This document shows positions 22,003 through 31,803 of a stretch of 64,000 nucleotides of DNA, piece after piece. Numbering within the stretch: the first letter of the stretch is position 1; the number at the start of each line of letters is the position of its first letter. The translations under genes were made by a program, and so were the position numbers. The notes under the pieces are model-generated. The model did not search any database. It saw only the letters and a list, made by a program, of their open reading frames with translations, and was not told where the DNA came from. This stretch comes from Corythucha ciliata (taxonomy: Eukaryota > Arthropoda > Insecta > Hemiptera > Tingidae): positions 1 to 64,000 of the forward strand of contig CM075941.1 in the NCBI GenBank assembly GCA_038030265.1. Direction: 5' to 3'.

Positions 22003-23214
22003 ATGACGGAAACTCACGAGCCTCGCAAGGTCAGACTCTGTATTACAGTGGAAGCAAACCCGCACGACTCAAACAACAATCAAGACTCTTGGATACAATC
22101 AAGAAAAGATGACATTATCTATGAATTTCCTTCTAAGAACCAACCATTAAATGCAAACCACGCGAGTCTGCTTCAAGTTCCCACAGTAAAGAGTGTTCTC
22201 AAGTCATTGAACAAGCGAGGCACGTATCGTATATTTACGGCTACAATACCGACGGCGATCGTCCCACTGTACTTCGACAGCGACGACAACGTCGTGTTTG
22301 ACGACTATTATCTGCCAGAGAAAGACATACAGACCTGGAAATCAGAGTTGACGCCACAAAACCCCGCCACCGTCACCGCAACCGCGATCCAAGACGCAAC
22401 ACTGCAGGATATTCTTCAGAAACTTTCGACGAAACCTGACAACCCTCAACAAGAAACAACAATGAAACGCCTGAATCTTGCAAAAATCAAAGCAGATTTC
22501 GTTCTGGACGACTTCGATGGAAAAAGCATGGAAGTCGGAAGATGGATGAATTATTTTCTCCGTGAATGCGATCGATGCCAGGTGACTAACTCTGAAGATA
22601 AAATTCTTATTTTACGTCTATTTATGGGGGGAATCGCTAAAGATTGGTACTGTTCAACGCTAGTGGAATTAGGATTAAACGGGGATTTCAAGGAATGGGA
22701 ACATAAAATGAGGGAATCATTTAAAGAACAAGGATGGAAAAAAATACGAGAAGCGTATAATTTTCGATACATAGGTGGCCCGTATGTAGACTACGCACTT
22801 AGAAAACAACATCTATTACAAGAACAAGAGCATTCTATCGATAAAATGGTCCAAATAAACCTCATAGTCACGGGGCTACCAGTTAATGTTCAAGACAAAT
22901 TAGATCGTTCAAAAACCACGTCAATAGAGGAACTATTAAGCGAGCTCAGAAAACTAGAACCCACACTCCTTCCGTCACACAAACCATTCCAAAAAAATGA
23001 ACCCTTATCAAACAAAACAACATCTCCACAAAGTACTTCACATGAGAAAAATAAGACCCCTTGCTCCATTTGTAATAAATTGGGCTACCCAGGGCGAATC
23101 CACCCGGAAGCTGTGTGTCGAAACCGAGTAAAGAAAGAGTACGGAATAAAAACGGTGAATAATGTAGAAATTCAAGAAACCCTCAATGAATCTATTACTG
23201 ATCAAAAAAACTAA
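22003..23214 (+). CDS. gag: Gag polyprotein
   Basis: An intact 403-codon frame starting 20 nt after the 5' LTR. The central part (about residues 165-335) looks like a retrotransposon capsid: helical, with WMNYFLRECDRCQ, KDWYCSTLVELGL, then FREQGWKKIREAY-like spacing and LIVTGLPVNVQDKL. Near the C-terminus is a zinc-knuckle-like CSICNKLGYPGRIHPEAVC, with CX2C, then His and Cys, and a longer spacing than the usual CCHC. Gag forms the particle that packages the RNA. The frame ends with CAA AAA AAC TAA, which creates an A_AAA_AAC slippery heptamer for -1 frameshifting into the protease frame. Confidence 0.85.
   Translation: MTETHEPRKVRLCITVEANPHDSNNNQDSWIQSRKDDIIYEFPSKNQPLNANHASLLQVPTVKSVLKSLNKRGTYRIFTATIPTAIVPLYFDSDDNVVFDDYYLPEKDIQTWKSELTPQNPATVTATAIQDATLQDILQKLSTKPDNPQQETTMKRLNLAKIKADFVLDDFDGKSMEVGRWMNYFLRECDRCQVTNSEDKILILRLFMGGIAKDWYCSTLVELGLNGDFKEWEHKMRESFKEQGWKKIREAYNFRYIGGPYVDYALRKQHLLQEQEHSIDKMVQINLIVTGLPVNVQDKLDRSKTTSIEELLSELRKLEPTLLPSHKPFQKNEPLSNKTTSPQSTSHEKNKTPCSICNKLGYPGRIHPEAVCRNRVKKEYGIKTVNNVEIQETLNESITDQKN
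23205..23211 (+). promoter_or_regulatory. Probable -1 ribosomal frameshift site (A_AAA_AAC)
   Basis: The heptamer lies in the correct register with the gag codons, immediately before the gag stop (23212-23214). The protease frame is the -1 frame and is open through this point. A_AAA_AAC is a known slippery class in retroelements. I did not identify a downstream pseudoknot. Confidence 0.75.
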
Positions 23215-23216
23215 TT

Positions 23217-24605
23217 TTGCTGCCACTAATTACTCTTGAGGTCACTGTAAATAACAAAAATAAATGTAACGCTATTTTTGATTCTGGTTCAAATATCAGT
23301 TTTATAACACTAAATTTTGTAAAAAATTTGCAACTACCAATCCAAGATAACAGAATGACCTTTCGAACAATTGGTGGCAGGCACGGGTTTGCCGGATGCG
23401 TTACTATGAGATTAAAAGTCATGAACGAGACAAAAAACGTACAGATGTTTGCTGTGAATGACGAAAACTTCAAATACGACTTATTATTAGGGCTGGATTC
23501 GATTGTCAAGTTCCACCTCAACTTGAACCACAAATTAACTCTTTATCAGACCTCCCCTACACTCCCTTCCAAACGAAAAGAAAATTACTCTACCAGGAAC
23601 CATGTTCAGAATTCTGAAAACACAGTCCGCCCCCTTTGGGGTGATAACTTAAAAGCTATTCAAGATTTCCCTGTGCCAACAACACGAAAAAATATACGAC
23701 AGTTCTTAGGAAAAGTGAATTTCTACCATAAATATATAACGAATAGCTCAACACTGTTGGAACCCTTACACAACCTACTCAGGAAAAATACGGAATTCCA
23801 TTGGACAGAACAGTGCCAGAGAAGCTTCGAAAAGGCAAAGAAGCATCTCTGCTCACAGCCCATCTTGGCCATTTTTGATCCAAACCTAAAAATAATTGTC
23901 GAGACGGATGCTAGTGGGGACGGAGTAGGGGCAATACTCAAGCAAGAACAAGAAAACGGCGAAATAAAGCCGGTTGCTTATTTTTCAAAGAAACTAAAAG
24001 ACTATCAAAAGAAGAAAAAAGCAATCTACCTTGAGTGTCTCGCAATGAAGGAAGCAATAAAATTCTGGCAGCATTGGCTGATAGGGACAACCTTCCAGGT
24101 CATAACTGACCATAAACCTTTGGAAAACCTCAAAATTAACACCAGATCCGACGAGGAATTGGGTGATATGTTACTTTACTTATCCCAATTCAATTTTAAA
24201 GTAAAATATAGGCCCGGAGCAAATAGTACCGAAGCCGACTCATTGTCTAGAAATCCTGTCCTGGAAGATTTTGACACTCCAGGAGAAATAATACGAACGT
24301 CCAATTTTTTAAGCCTGAATGACATCAAAATCGATCAGGCGAAACATATGGCAGGCATTCACAAAATCAGAAACACAAGAACCGAAGATGACGTCATATA
24401 CAAAATGAGTGACAATGTCAAACGGATTATAATATCCGATGACCTTGCGCACTACCTGATTGACAGAGTTCATAAAGAATACGGACACATCGGGTCGGGT
24501 CATGTCATAAATAAAATTAGACAGTCGTATTACACGAAAAAATTTAGATTGCAAAGTGAAGACCTACTGCCAGAAATGCGAAATTTGCATAAAAAACAAA
24601 ACTAG
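23217..24605 (+). CDS. pol: Pro-Pol part 1: protease, RNase H, integrase zinc-binding start; RT core missing
   Basis: Open in the -1 frame relative to gag, so it is probably translated by frameshifting. The aspartic protease shows AIFDSGSNISFI (catalytic DSG) and a flap-like region, then LLLGLDSI. Within about 30 residues after the protease the frame jumps to the thumb end of RT (KAIQDFPVPTTRKNIRQFLG) and continues into RNase H (VETDASGDGVGAIL, FSKKLKDYQ, TDHKPLENL, ADSLSRNP). The roughly 250 residues of RT fingers and palm normally between these parts are absent, with the frame retained. The end enters the integrase HHCC finger (HKEYGHIGSGH), and the frame is then lost in an A6 run near 24537-24542. 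Confidence 0.85.
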   Translation: MLPLITLEVTVNNKNKCNAIFDSGSNISFITLNFVKNLQLPIQDNRMTFRTIGGRHGFAGCVTMRLKVMNETKNVQMFAVNDENFKYDLLLGLDSIVKFHLNLNHKLTLYQTSPTLPSKRKENYSTRNHVQNSENTVRPLWGDNLKAIQDFPVPTTRKNIRQFLGKVNFYHKYITNSSTLLEPLHNLLRKNTEFHWTEQCQRSFEKAKKHLCSQPILAIFDPNLKIIVETDASGDGVGAILKQEQENGEIKPVAYFSKKLKDYQKKKKAIYLECLAMKEAIKFWQHWLIGTTFQVITDHKPLENLKINTRSDEELGDMLLYLSQFNFKVKYRPGANSTEADSLSRNPVLEDFDTPGEIIRTSNFLSLNDIKIDQAKHMAGIHKIRNTRTEDDVIYKMSDNVKRIIISDDLAHYLIDRVHKEYGHIGSGHVINKIRQSYYTKKFRLQSEDLLPEMRNLHKKQN

Positions 24606-25455
24606 ACAGCCAAAACCTTACGGACTTCTGTCTCACTTGGGACCTGCGCGTGAACCTTTCGAAATAGTATCTCTAGACACGATAGGTGGGTTTGCAGGGA
24701 ACCGGTCGTCAAAACGATACCTTCACTTATTAGTTGACCATTTCACACGATACGCTTTCATTTCTACATCCAAACACCAAACAGCAGGAGACTTTGTTAA
24801 GTTAGTAAGCAAGGTACACCAAAGGCACAGAATTCAAACTCTTTTAACAGACCAATACTCAGGAATTAATTCGACAGAATTCAAAAACTACCTGAAAACG
24901 GAACGAATCAATCTCATATTCACTGCAGTCAACAATCCCTCATCGAACGGACTAAACGAGAGACTGAACCAAACATTAGTGAACAGAATTCGTTGCAAAA
25001 TTAACGAGACCAGCAGCAGAGCATGGTCCAGGGTAGCGGAAGAATGCGTAAAAGAATATAACTCCACGGATCACTCCGTGACCAAATTCAGTCCTGAATA
25101 CTTATTATTCGGGAAAATTTCACCCATAGCACCCACATCACTTCTTGACCAAAAAAGGGATCTCACTCGGGATCGGGACCTAGCCTTCGAAAACACACAA
25201 AAAAGTCACGATTATAACCAACAACTGTACGACAAAAAACGTAAACATCATGATTTCAAAGAAGGAGATTACGTATACGTTGAACATGCATCAAAAATAA
25301 ACAGAAACAAATTGGAAGAAATTAGAATAGGCCCGTTGAAAATCAAGAAAAAAATATCGAACTCAATTTTTGAACTGGAAACTGGCCACAGAAAAAAAGA
25401 GTCCAACATGTTCCACATCTCGAAATTGATGCCGCTTCCTGGTGGGGGGATATAA
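24547..25455 (+). CDS. Pol part 2: integrase
   Basis: This continues the integrase in a frame shifted by one base from the preceding pol frame. The start of the HHCC Cys pair is YCQKCEIC. The catalytic core has Asp in VSLDTIGGF, Asp in LLTDQYSG and Glu in NGLNERLNQ, the last two separated by exactly 35 residues (D-35-E). The C-terminal part (KEGDYVYVEHASK, IGPLKIKKKI, MFHISKLMP) is the usual Gypsy C-terminal domain, without a chromodomain that I can see. The frameshift lies in the A-run at 24537-24542. It is best explained by a single-base insertion or a sequencing error, since a second programmed shift of this direction is not usual. Confidence 0.85.
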   Translation, partial: DCKVKTYCQKCEICIKNKTRQPKPYGLLSHLGPAREPFEIVSLDTIGGFAGNRSSKRYLHLLVDHFTRYAFISTSKHQTAGDFVKLVSKVHQRHRIQTLLTDQYSGINSTEFKNYLKTERINLIFTAVNNPSSNGLNERLNQTLVNRIRCKINETSSRAWSRVAEECVKEYNSTDHSVTKFSPEYLLFGKISPIAPTSLLDQKRDLTRDRDLAFENTQKSHDYNQQLYDKKRKHHDFKEGDYVYVEHASKINRNKLEEIRIGPLKIKKKISNSIFELETGHRKKESNMFHISKLMPLPGGGI

Positions 25456-25784
25456 AACAAGTTTTACGAAGACCTTTGTGCCTTTCCTTCTCCTTTTCTT
25501 TTCCCTTCCTTCCCTCTCCCATTACATTTTTAGAAACACCAATTTTATTGTCGAGTCAACACATTCTTTTTTTAATTTCTATTTCTCTTTTTCTATCAAT
25601 GTACTCAGTAGTTAGCGTAAGCGTGTAGGAGGCAAATGTTGTAAAAAGGCTTTTATGTTTCGATTCGTTTCACAGGTAATGTAATTATTCATTTATTGTT
25701 TATCAATTGACTTATTGTTAAAATAAATTGAACGTTTCACAGAACGCATCGTCACTTCTTCCCTTTTTGACGTACACGCTTATA
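25451..25784 (+). repeat. 3' LTR of Gypsy-type element
   Basis: 334 bp, identical by eye to 21649-21982, preceded by a G-rich polypurine tract and followed by TATG (25785-25788). Confidence 0.9.
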
Positions 25785-25940
25785 TATGAAAAAAGAAGAT
25801 CGTACGCGCGTGCGAAATTTCCTGGGGATTTCAATGAGACCTTCAGGATTGGTGCTTAAATACGGCGATAATTTACGTCACGCCGAGTAGGCGAGGCACG
25901 ATTGGAGGGGGTCGAGGAAACACATGTACAACTTCCCCTT

Positions 25941-26499
25941 GAGCCCTCGGCGGGTTGATCAAAAAGGGGCAACATTTAAAATTGGACGGATTCGCGTATC
26001 TATGGGGTTTTTGACCCGGGGAATCCAACAATCGAATAAACGAGCCGTTCAGACGAACGGTCGTTTAAGCGACTACACCTTCGATGCCACCGTTTTTGAC
26101 CAGCCCCTCCTGGGCAGAATGGCTCCTGGCAACGACTTTGACACACTCAATGACTCAAAAGTAGCACTGAGGTAATTATTTTGGACCTTGGTCGCACTTC
26201 AGCTAACCATACGTCACGGATTATTCCAAGAATTATACATATTAATCGAATCCGAATTGAGGGTAGAATCTAATTTAGGTATAGTCACAAAAACTGCTAG
26301 GCACCTGATTTGTTCTATTCTCCTAGAGGGATGGAATGAAAATTGTCAGATGGGGTCAAAGCGTTGTCCAAGCGGATACCAAATCTCCTTTTCACATGCA
26401 TGTAACTTAAAAAATCCTCATTTTGCCATGTTTAAGCATTTCTGGGGCCCTCTCAGAACAATGGCGAGGGGCGGTCTGTCCCCGTTGCCACTATACCTT
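25941..26499. other. Unassigned, possibly 3' region of the minus-strand Gypsy
   Basis: No separate gene seen. It may include the 3' LTR or trailer of the decayed Gypsy element that reads leftward into it, but no duplicate LTR is in the window to confirm this. The plus-strand frames at 25924-26175 and 26188-26586 show no recognisable domain. Confidence 0.35.
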
Positions 26500-28123
26500 G
26501 GCATGCTCTGTGGGAGATTCGAACCCAGGTTGAACGATTCGTTTGAAGGAATTGATCGGCCCTGTGGTAAGTGTATTACGCGGTAGTCGAGGTGGAGTCT
26601 TGTCTTGAAATGTTTTTTTAATTCCGATTTCGGTTGTCTACTCTCCGTTATTGGGAACAAGACTACGTCTAATTTGATCGACGTGTCTTTTAGTGATGTA
26701 ATTAGGGGTGCGCGCGGGACGGGACGGGGATTTTTTTGCTGAGTTCCCGTCTCGCGTCCCGCCCCGCGCACTCAAGTCCCGTCCCGCGCGGGATTTCCCG
26801 CATGTACCGCGGGACAAAAAAGTACATGATAAATACCCCACCCCCTCAACAGATGTTTTCAAAGAATCGTTTTCGGGTGGTCTGACCAATGAACCATGGG
26901 GGGGGGGGGCAACTCTTGTCCATTGGCTAATGCAGAGAAAGTATTAGGTGGAGGAGAATTTCAACAAAATGACAACATGGCCCCCCTCCTCAAAACCTGG
27001 GCGGAGGGGGACCGCAAGATTTTCTTCGTGTTTTTCTTTTATTTTTTTCCTGTCTCGAAAGAGTTCCACATACAAAATTTTCCACGTAAAATGTTGAAAG
27101 AACGTTTAATTTTTCGTTAAAGTTAACGCTCTTAACTGCAAAATTTAATAAAAAATGTTTGAATAGTGAATTTAGAAGGCTAAATTTACTGGTCAACACT
27201 TTCTTTCATGTCCAATAGGTTTCGATATTCAGCCCTTTACAAACGTGCAGACATACATTTCACTAAAATTATTCTTCATATCGAATGGCGGGAACGGGCA
27301 AGGGAAGGATAAAATATAAGAGGTATTTAATGTGTTCAAAATGGAAGTTTTTGAGCCAAAGACATGAATTTTCTATTACATTGATTCGAACGTATTATTT
27401 GGTCTCTCTAGTTCATCTCACTATTTAGTAAAAAAAAAAAAAAAAAAATCGATTTCCCGCGGGAAGTCCCGTCCCGCGCGGGAAATGTGTGCTTTGTCCC
27501 GCGTCCCGTCCCGCAAACCATTTTCAAGTCCCGACTCGCGTCCCGTCCCGCGCGCACCCCTAGATGTAACCAAGATCAAATTTGACATCGTAGGTAGTGT
27601 AAATTTCCATATTTACACTACAATTTCCACATACGTGCTTTGTTTTACTGAATACCATAGGGCCTGAATTTGATCTCTCACGTTGTCTTGCGGATGACGT
27701 GACTTCTTTATATGGGAATATAGCATCTAGTTCCAATCGTAGCTTTCTCCCGAGATACATTTCGGATGGGCTTTGACCGTTTGCCAGAGGGGTTGATCTC
27801 AGCTTTAGTAAAATTTGTCGCAGTCGACTCGTTTGATTCATTGCCAGGAGCTGGATTTTCAAAGTTTGAATTTGGCGTTCGACTATTCCGTTGGTAGCGG
27901 GGTGCCAGGGAGCCGAAAATTTATGAAGAATTTTGTGTGTTTTGTAGAATTGTGTGAAAAGTTCGCTTATGAAAATTGAAGCCTTATCAGACACTAACAC
28001 TTTGGGAAACCCGTGAGATCTGAAGATGTCCGACGATATCGAGGATGTAGAGCGTGACATCGGATGCTCTTTGGAAACCCTGACTTCGGGCCATTTTGAT
28101 TTTGCATCGACTAAAATGAGTAA
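26500..28123 (-). pseudogene. Decayed Gypsy-type pol, integrase half
   Basis: Minus-strand integrase sequence runs from the target duplication of the Jockey element (28123) leftward. LILVDAKSKWPEV is the first catalytic Asp block. HGFPKVLVSDKASIF supplies the second, and the third lies in PWHPATNGIVERQIQTLK. The reading is then cut by the 860-bp element 26703-27562 and resumes at 26702 with ITKRHVDQIRRSLVP, typical of the C-terminal end of such integrases. The upstream half of the gene is at 34708-35676 on the far side of the Jockey insertion. Stops and the two insertions make it non-functional. The style resembles the K02A2.6/Mag group; this is an inference. Confidence 0.8.
26703..27562. mobile_element. 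GC-rich-ended hAT-type MITE, 860 bp
   Basis: Termini are TAGGGGTGCGCGCGGGACG and its inverse at the right, flanked by GATGTAAT (26695-26702) and GATGTAAC (27563-27570), an 8-bp duplication with one mismatch. Both ends are dense in GTCCCG(C/T) words that form subterminal inverted repeats, and the middle is AT-rich without a gene. It interrupts the Gypsy integrase. A related larger element with the same ends is at 43737-45965. Confidence 0.8.
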
Positions 28124-28223
28124 GTAGTGGCCATCTGTTTCTTATTTACCTTTCTTCTTATTTACCTTCTTATCGCACCAGTTAGTGAGTCTTCTAGATT
28201 CTTATTTATCTTATTGGTAATCC

Positions 28224-29360
28224 GTGCCACACGGAACAATGGGGCAAGGAGATGATTGTGATCCGTCAAACAATCATTCTAAACGGAAGAAACTCTCCCA
28301 CGATGACAAAGGTCAGCCTTTCTTCACGGCTAATCCCTTCAGTCCGTTATCAACGGTTGATGAACAAAATTCATCTATGCCAGTAGATGCCGAGAGAAAT
28401 GACAACATTGAAAGACCTCCAACTATCTACCTGCATAACGTTCAAGATATGAATGCACTACTGCATCAGATTAACACAACAAATCTCGGAAAATTCACTT
28501 ATCGAACCGTTGATAATAAAGTAAAAGTGAATTTCGACAGTATTGAAGGATACCGTAAAATGATCGATTACCTTGGAAAAACTGATAAAGCCGAGTACCA
28601 TACTTTTCAATTGCGAAAAGAAAAGGCATTTCGAGTTGTCATTCGAGGTCCACACCACACGTCAGATACTGGAGTGATGATGGAAGAATTGAAATCAATG
28701 GGATACCAACCAATACGAATGAGCCCTGTAATTCACCCGGCCACTAAACTTCCCCTATCCATGTTCTTTCTAGATCTTCAACCATCAGAAAAGAACGCAG
28801 AAATCTATAAAGTAAACCGCCTTTATTACAGTGTGGTCAAAATTGAGCCCCCAAAACCTCGCAAAAACATTGTGCAATGCCTAAAATGTCAAGAATATGG
28901 GCACACTAAAAACTATTGCCATAAATCTCCCAAATGCGTCAAGTGTGACGAACCCCACGAAACCAAACAGTGTTCAAAACCAAATGGCATACCACCCGTT
29001 TGTGTCAACTGTAAAGGCTCGCATACGGCTAATTATCGAGGATGTCCTGTTGCCACCAGACTTCAAAAATTTAACAACAATAATCGTATTCCAGATATGG
29101 CTATTAAACCCATACCATCCCAGCCACAAGTCAATCCCGTATCACCCCACCCTCAAGTCAATGCCATAACGTTCCCCCCATTGATTCCGAAGCGTGTTGA
29201 AGCTCATACCAGAACCTTTTCCCAAACGCTTTCTGATCGTTCACCACAATCAACCAATAAGTTAGATGAGCTCATATCTAGAATTGACACATTGCTGTCA
29301 GTTATTCAACCAGTTCTACAAATGTTAGCCCAGATATTACCTATAATTATCAAACCATGA
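28224..29360 (+). CDS. Jockey-type ORF1 (Gag-like, three zinc knuckles)
   Basis: An intact 378-codon frame. A polar N-terminus is followed by an RRM-like segment (residues about 85-200; FTYRTVDNKVKVNFDS, RVVIRGPHHTSD). Three cysteine knuckles come next: CLKCQEYGHTKNYC (CX2CX4HX4C), CVKCDEPHETKQC and CVNCKGSHTANYRGC. The C-terminal part is Pro/Gln-rich and ends in a short helix. In Jockey-group elements this protein binds the element RNA in a ribonucleoprotein particle. No stop or frameshift is seen. It begins about 90 bp after the element start, following a 5' leader with a repeated CTTATTTACC. Confidence 0.85.
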   Translation: MPHGTMGQGDDCDPSNNHSKRKKLSHDDKGQPFFTANPFSPLSTVDEQNSSMPVDAERNDNIERPPTIYLHNVQDMNALLHQINTTNLGKFTYRTVDNKVKVNFDSIEGYRKMIDYLGKTDKAEYHTFQLRKEKAFRVVIRGPHHTSDTGVMMEELKSMGYQPIRMSPVIHPATKLPLSMFFLDLQPSEKNAEIYKVNRLYYSVVKIEPPKPRKNIVQCLKCQEYGHTKNYCHKSPKCVKCDEPHETKQCSKPNGIPPVCVNCKGSHTANYRGCPVATRLQKFNNNNRIPDMAIKPIPSQPQVNPVSPHPQVNAITFPPLIPKRVEAHTRTFSQTLSDRSPQSTNKLDELISRIDTLLSVIQPVLQMLAQILPIIIKP

Positions 29361-29408
29361 ATCCAACAACTACACATAGTCCGCTGAAAATAGTCACATG
29401 GAATTGCC

Positions 29409-30646
29409 CTAGGTAAATAGACTTACAGAGGTATGCTCGTAACTAAGGAAATTTTTGTCAAAATTGACGTCACGGGAGTAAAAAAAATAATGAGGGACCA
29501 AACTTCACATATGAAGCTTCCCCTTCCACGGTTCCTCCCTTGGAATTTCTTTGTAGATGAAGCAAAAAATAAATGAAAAGCCAAAATAAATGCCTGGAAT
29601 TTTTTTTAAAAGCGATATAATTTGGCAGAGTTGTTCCTTAGACCTTATGCACCGTTTTAAGGCCCAAGTTAATTGACATGTACCACGTGAAGCACCGTGT
29701 ATTCAGTACAGACAGCACTCGGCGCAGTGACGGCTGAGTTTATTATGTGAATCAGTGAGAAACGCCCAGTAAACTTCATGAGGGAGGAAGGAAGGGCTTT
29801 CCTGCTGCACTGGACAATCGCGCTCACGAGCATTTCTCAAATAGGTTGGACAATAAAGCTGAAGTTTAAGTGTTCCCTGTCATGTATAAAAATAGAAGTA
29901 ATTTAGTATTTTAGTATTAATATGGTGACCTTCGACCAGAATTCCGGCCTCGAACCTAGCCGAATTCAATCACTGTCGATATCGAGGAATTTGTTTGCCT
30001 CATCTGGGGCCTTAGTACCAACTCGTGCGAAAATGCCGCTAGACGTGATTGCTTTGGCGGGATATTGTTATTTCTTATTCGGCGTCCTTGGATCCCGCAT
30101 GCGGCTTTTTCCCCGACCGTTCATACTAAGGCCCCTGGCCGCATACTCAGGATGGAGTAGGGCGATTCACACCCTCACCATACGAGCGTATTGGTCGATG
30201 TGCGGTTTGTTGTACAAACACCACCGAGAACCCTTAATACGAAGCCAAGTGTTTCGGGGTGCATATATTATTGTTAATTGGAATGGTGGCTGATGAGTGT
30301 CACGAAAACTCATTGTTTTACGAGAAAATTGCTGAACTTAGCTCTATCTTAAAAGAATTTCTAAAAGTTTCACAACTGAGATCCCCTTCACCTGCAGCAG
30401 TTTTCTTTGCTCCAACCATTACACTTAGGGGCCCTGCAATCACTTTTTTCACAGGAACATTGTTCTGCAGGCAATAATGCGTAGTTCTCCCAATTTAAAA
30501 AGTGGCCCCCGAAATGTAGATAATTTTGTTTTATTGGAAAAAGTCCCACCTGTTAATTTTTTAAAAATTTGTCATCCCATGACGTCATGGCACCAACAAT
30601 AATTGGTTGAAAATTAAGAGCATGCCTCTTTAGTCTATTTACCTTG
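29409..30646 (+). mobile_element. 1.24-kb TIR element with 9-bp duplication (copy 1)
   Basis: Left end is CTAGGTAAATAGACTTACAG and right end, on the opposite strand, is CAAGGTAAATAGACTAAAG. It is flanked by GGAATTGCC at 29400-29408 and 30647-30655. Nine-base duplications are typical of Mutator-like elements, but without a transposase the superfamily is only inferred. A 130-bp MITE (30006-30135) is nested inside. A nearly identical inverted copy is at 36474-37720. A conserved 123-codon frame (29922-30293) runs across the nested MITE and shows no known domain. Confidence 0.85.
30006..30135. mobile_element. 130-bp MITE nested in copy 1
   Basis: Inverted ends GGGGCCTTAGTACCAAC and, on the other strand, GGGGCCTTAGTATGAAC. 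The same insert is present at the same place in the inverted copy, so it entered before the host element duplicated. Related to 9713-9813. Confidence 0.7.
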
Positions 30647-30683
30647 GGAATTGCCAAGGTATCAACAATAAATAACATGAGCT

Positions 30684-31803
30684 CATAGAGATAAAAATGA
30701 ATGGAGAAAGCTTGGGCTTGAAATTTGTTGACCGTAGTTATGGTGGGAGGTGCACCTTGTGAACCACAAAGTAACCTCAAGTCAAGTTGTTTTTTATTTA
30801 CACATGTCCACTTTGAATTTCTAGTTTTGTTCTTTTTTCCTCTAGTATGTCTGGAAATTGTCACTGTGAGTTTTTAGATTGTTTCACAGGGAATTAATAA
30901 AGTGAATAACCCACAACTATACTCCTGAGAATCTTTATTTTAAACGGTCGACCATGCGCGAGTTGTTGGACTTCTTTTCCGGATATGTCAACGTGCGCAA
31001 GTAGCTCCAATCCTCTTCCGGGAATCACGACAGAAGCCACCGGGAAATCCGTCACTCATGTTTTTCATGGAATCCTTCATGTTTCTGAGTTCAAGATAAC
31101 TTGTTTTTTACTGATGTTTTGTGTATTTTTGGGTACGTTTCTTCAGGGGTCGATCCTCTGATAGCAAAGAGAAATACAGGGCTAAGAAATCACGAACGTT
31201 TAATTCACATAATAATCGCTCGCAAGCAAGAAACGAACTAATTCAGAAACATTATATGTACCAGCACTGCGAATGAGAAGACCCGTGGTTCGAGCACAGC
31301 GAGAACTGCATGAATGTGGCGACTTTTGTTCAACCCTTGTTTCGCAGTCCCCAAGAGACGGAGCGGCTCTTTCTGAACTCGTGACTGTCTCACCCATGTA
31401 ATATTTTCCTAGTATGTTGATAGAACGCGATCAGGGCCACTTATTTTAGAAAATAAACAGCAAAATACACTTGAAAACACGGCTACGGTCCACGAACGAT
31501 GACATTTGCAATGAAATCGTATGAACATCAAGTCGTCCACGCTTTGAGAACGAGAGTGTTGATGAGTTTGATTTAGTTTTTACCGAACAAATTCCCAGAA
31601 ATACCCCTTGTTCATTCTAACTCGGGCTCTTTTTTTGTAATTTTGCATTAATCTCAGGGGGGAGGTAAGCATTTTTGTTGATAACCTGACGACGTAGAGG
31701 TAAATTCAAGGTTCTGAAGGTGTACTTTGGCGGCCATATTTGAGACAACCCTTCTACCCACCCCCCAACCAATTCAGGCTTTCTCCAGTTATTTACCTCT
31801 ATG
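30684..31803. mobile_element. 1.12-kb TIR element with 8-bp duplication
   Basis: Left end CATAGAGATAAAAATGAAT and right end, on the opposite strand, CATAGAGGTAAATAACTGG, both continuing into GGAGAAAGC. Flanked by the exact 8-bp duplication CATGAGCT (30676-30683 and 31804-31811). It carries no transposase. An 8-bp duplication fits hAT or P-type elements; the CATAGAG ends do not decide between them. It lies 37 bp beyond the first insertion in the same retrotransposon ORF. Confidence 0.8.

Larger units (their letters stand above)
21649..25784 (+). mobile_element. Young Ty3/Gypsy-type LTR retrotransposon, RT core deleted
   Basis: The element is 4,136 bp with two 334-bp LTRs, a 4-bp TATG duplication, gag, protease, RNase H and integrase in Ty3/Gypsy order. 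A G-rich polypurine stretch (GGTGGGGGGA) stands directly before the 3' LTR. The reverse-transcriptase fingers/palm including the YxDD motif is missing, so the copy cannot replicate alone, although its LTRs look identical. Confidence 0.9.
21455..25940. mobile_element. Foldback MITE split by the Gypsy element
   Basis: The two halves, 21455-21648 and 25785-25940, are inverted with respect to each other. TTTCTGCACCAATCCTG on the left matches CAGGATTGGTGC on the right, and CGCGCGTACGATCTT matches AAGATCGTACGCGCG. They resemble 12720-13000. The Gypsy element with its TATG duplication sits at the centre. Confidence 0.7.

Noticed and set aside
24537..24605. Second programmed frameshift before the integrase
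   Set aside because: The shift needed is in the opposite direction to the gag-pol shift and occurs in an A6 homopolymer, so a single-base mutation or sequencing error is more likely.
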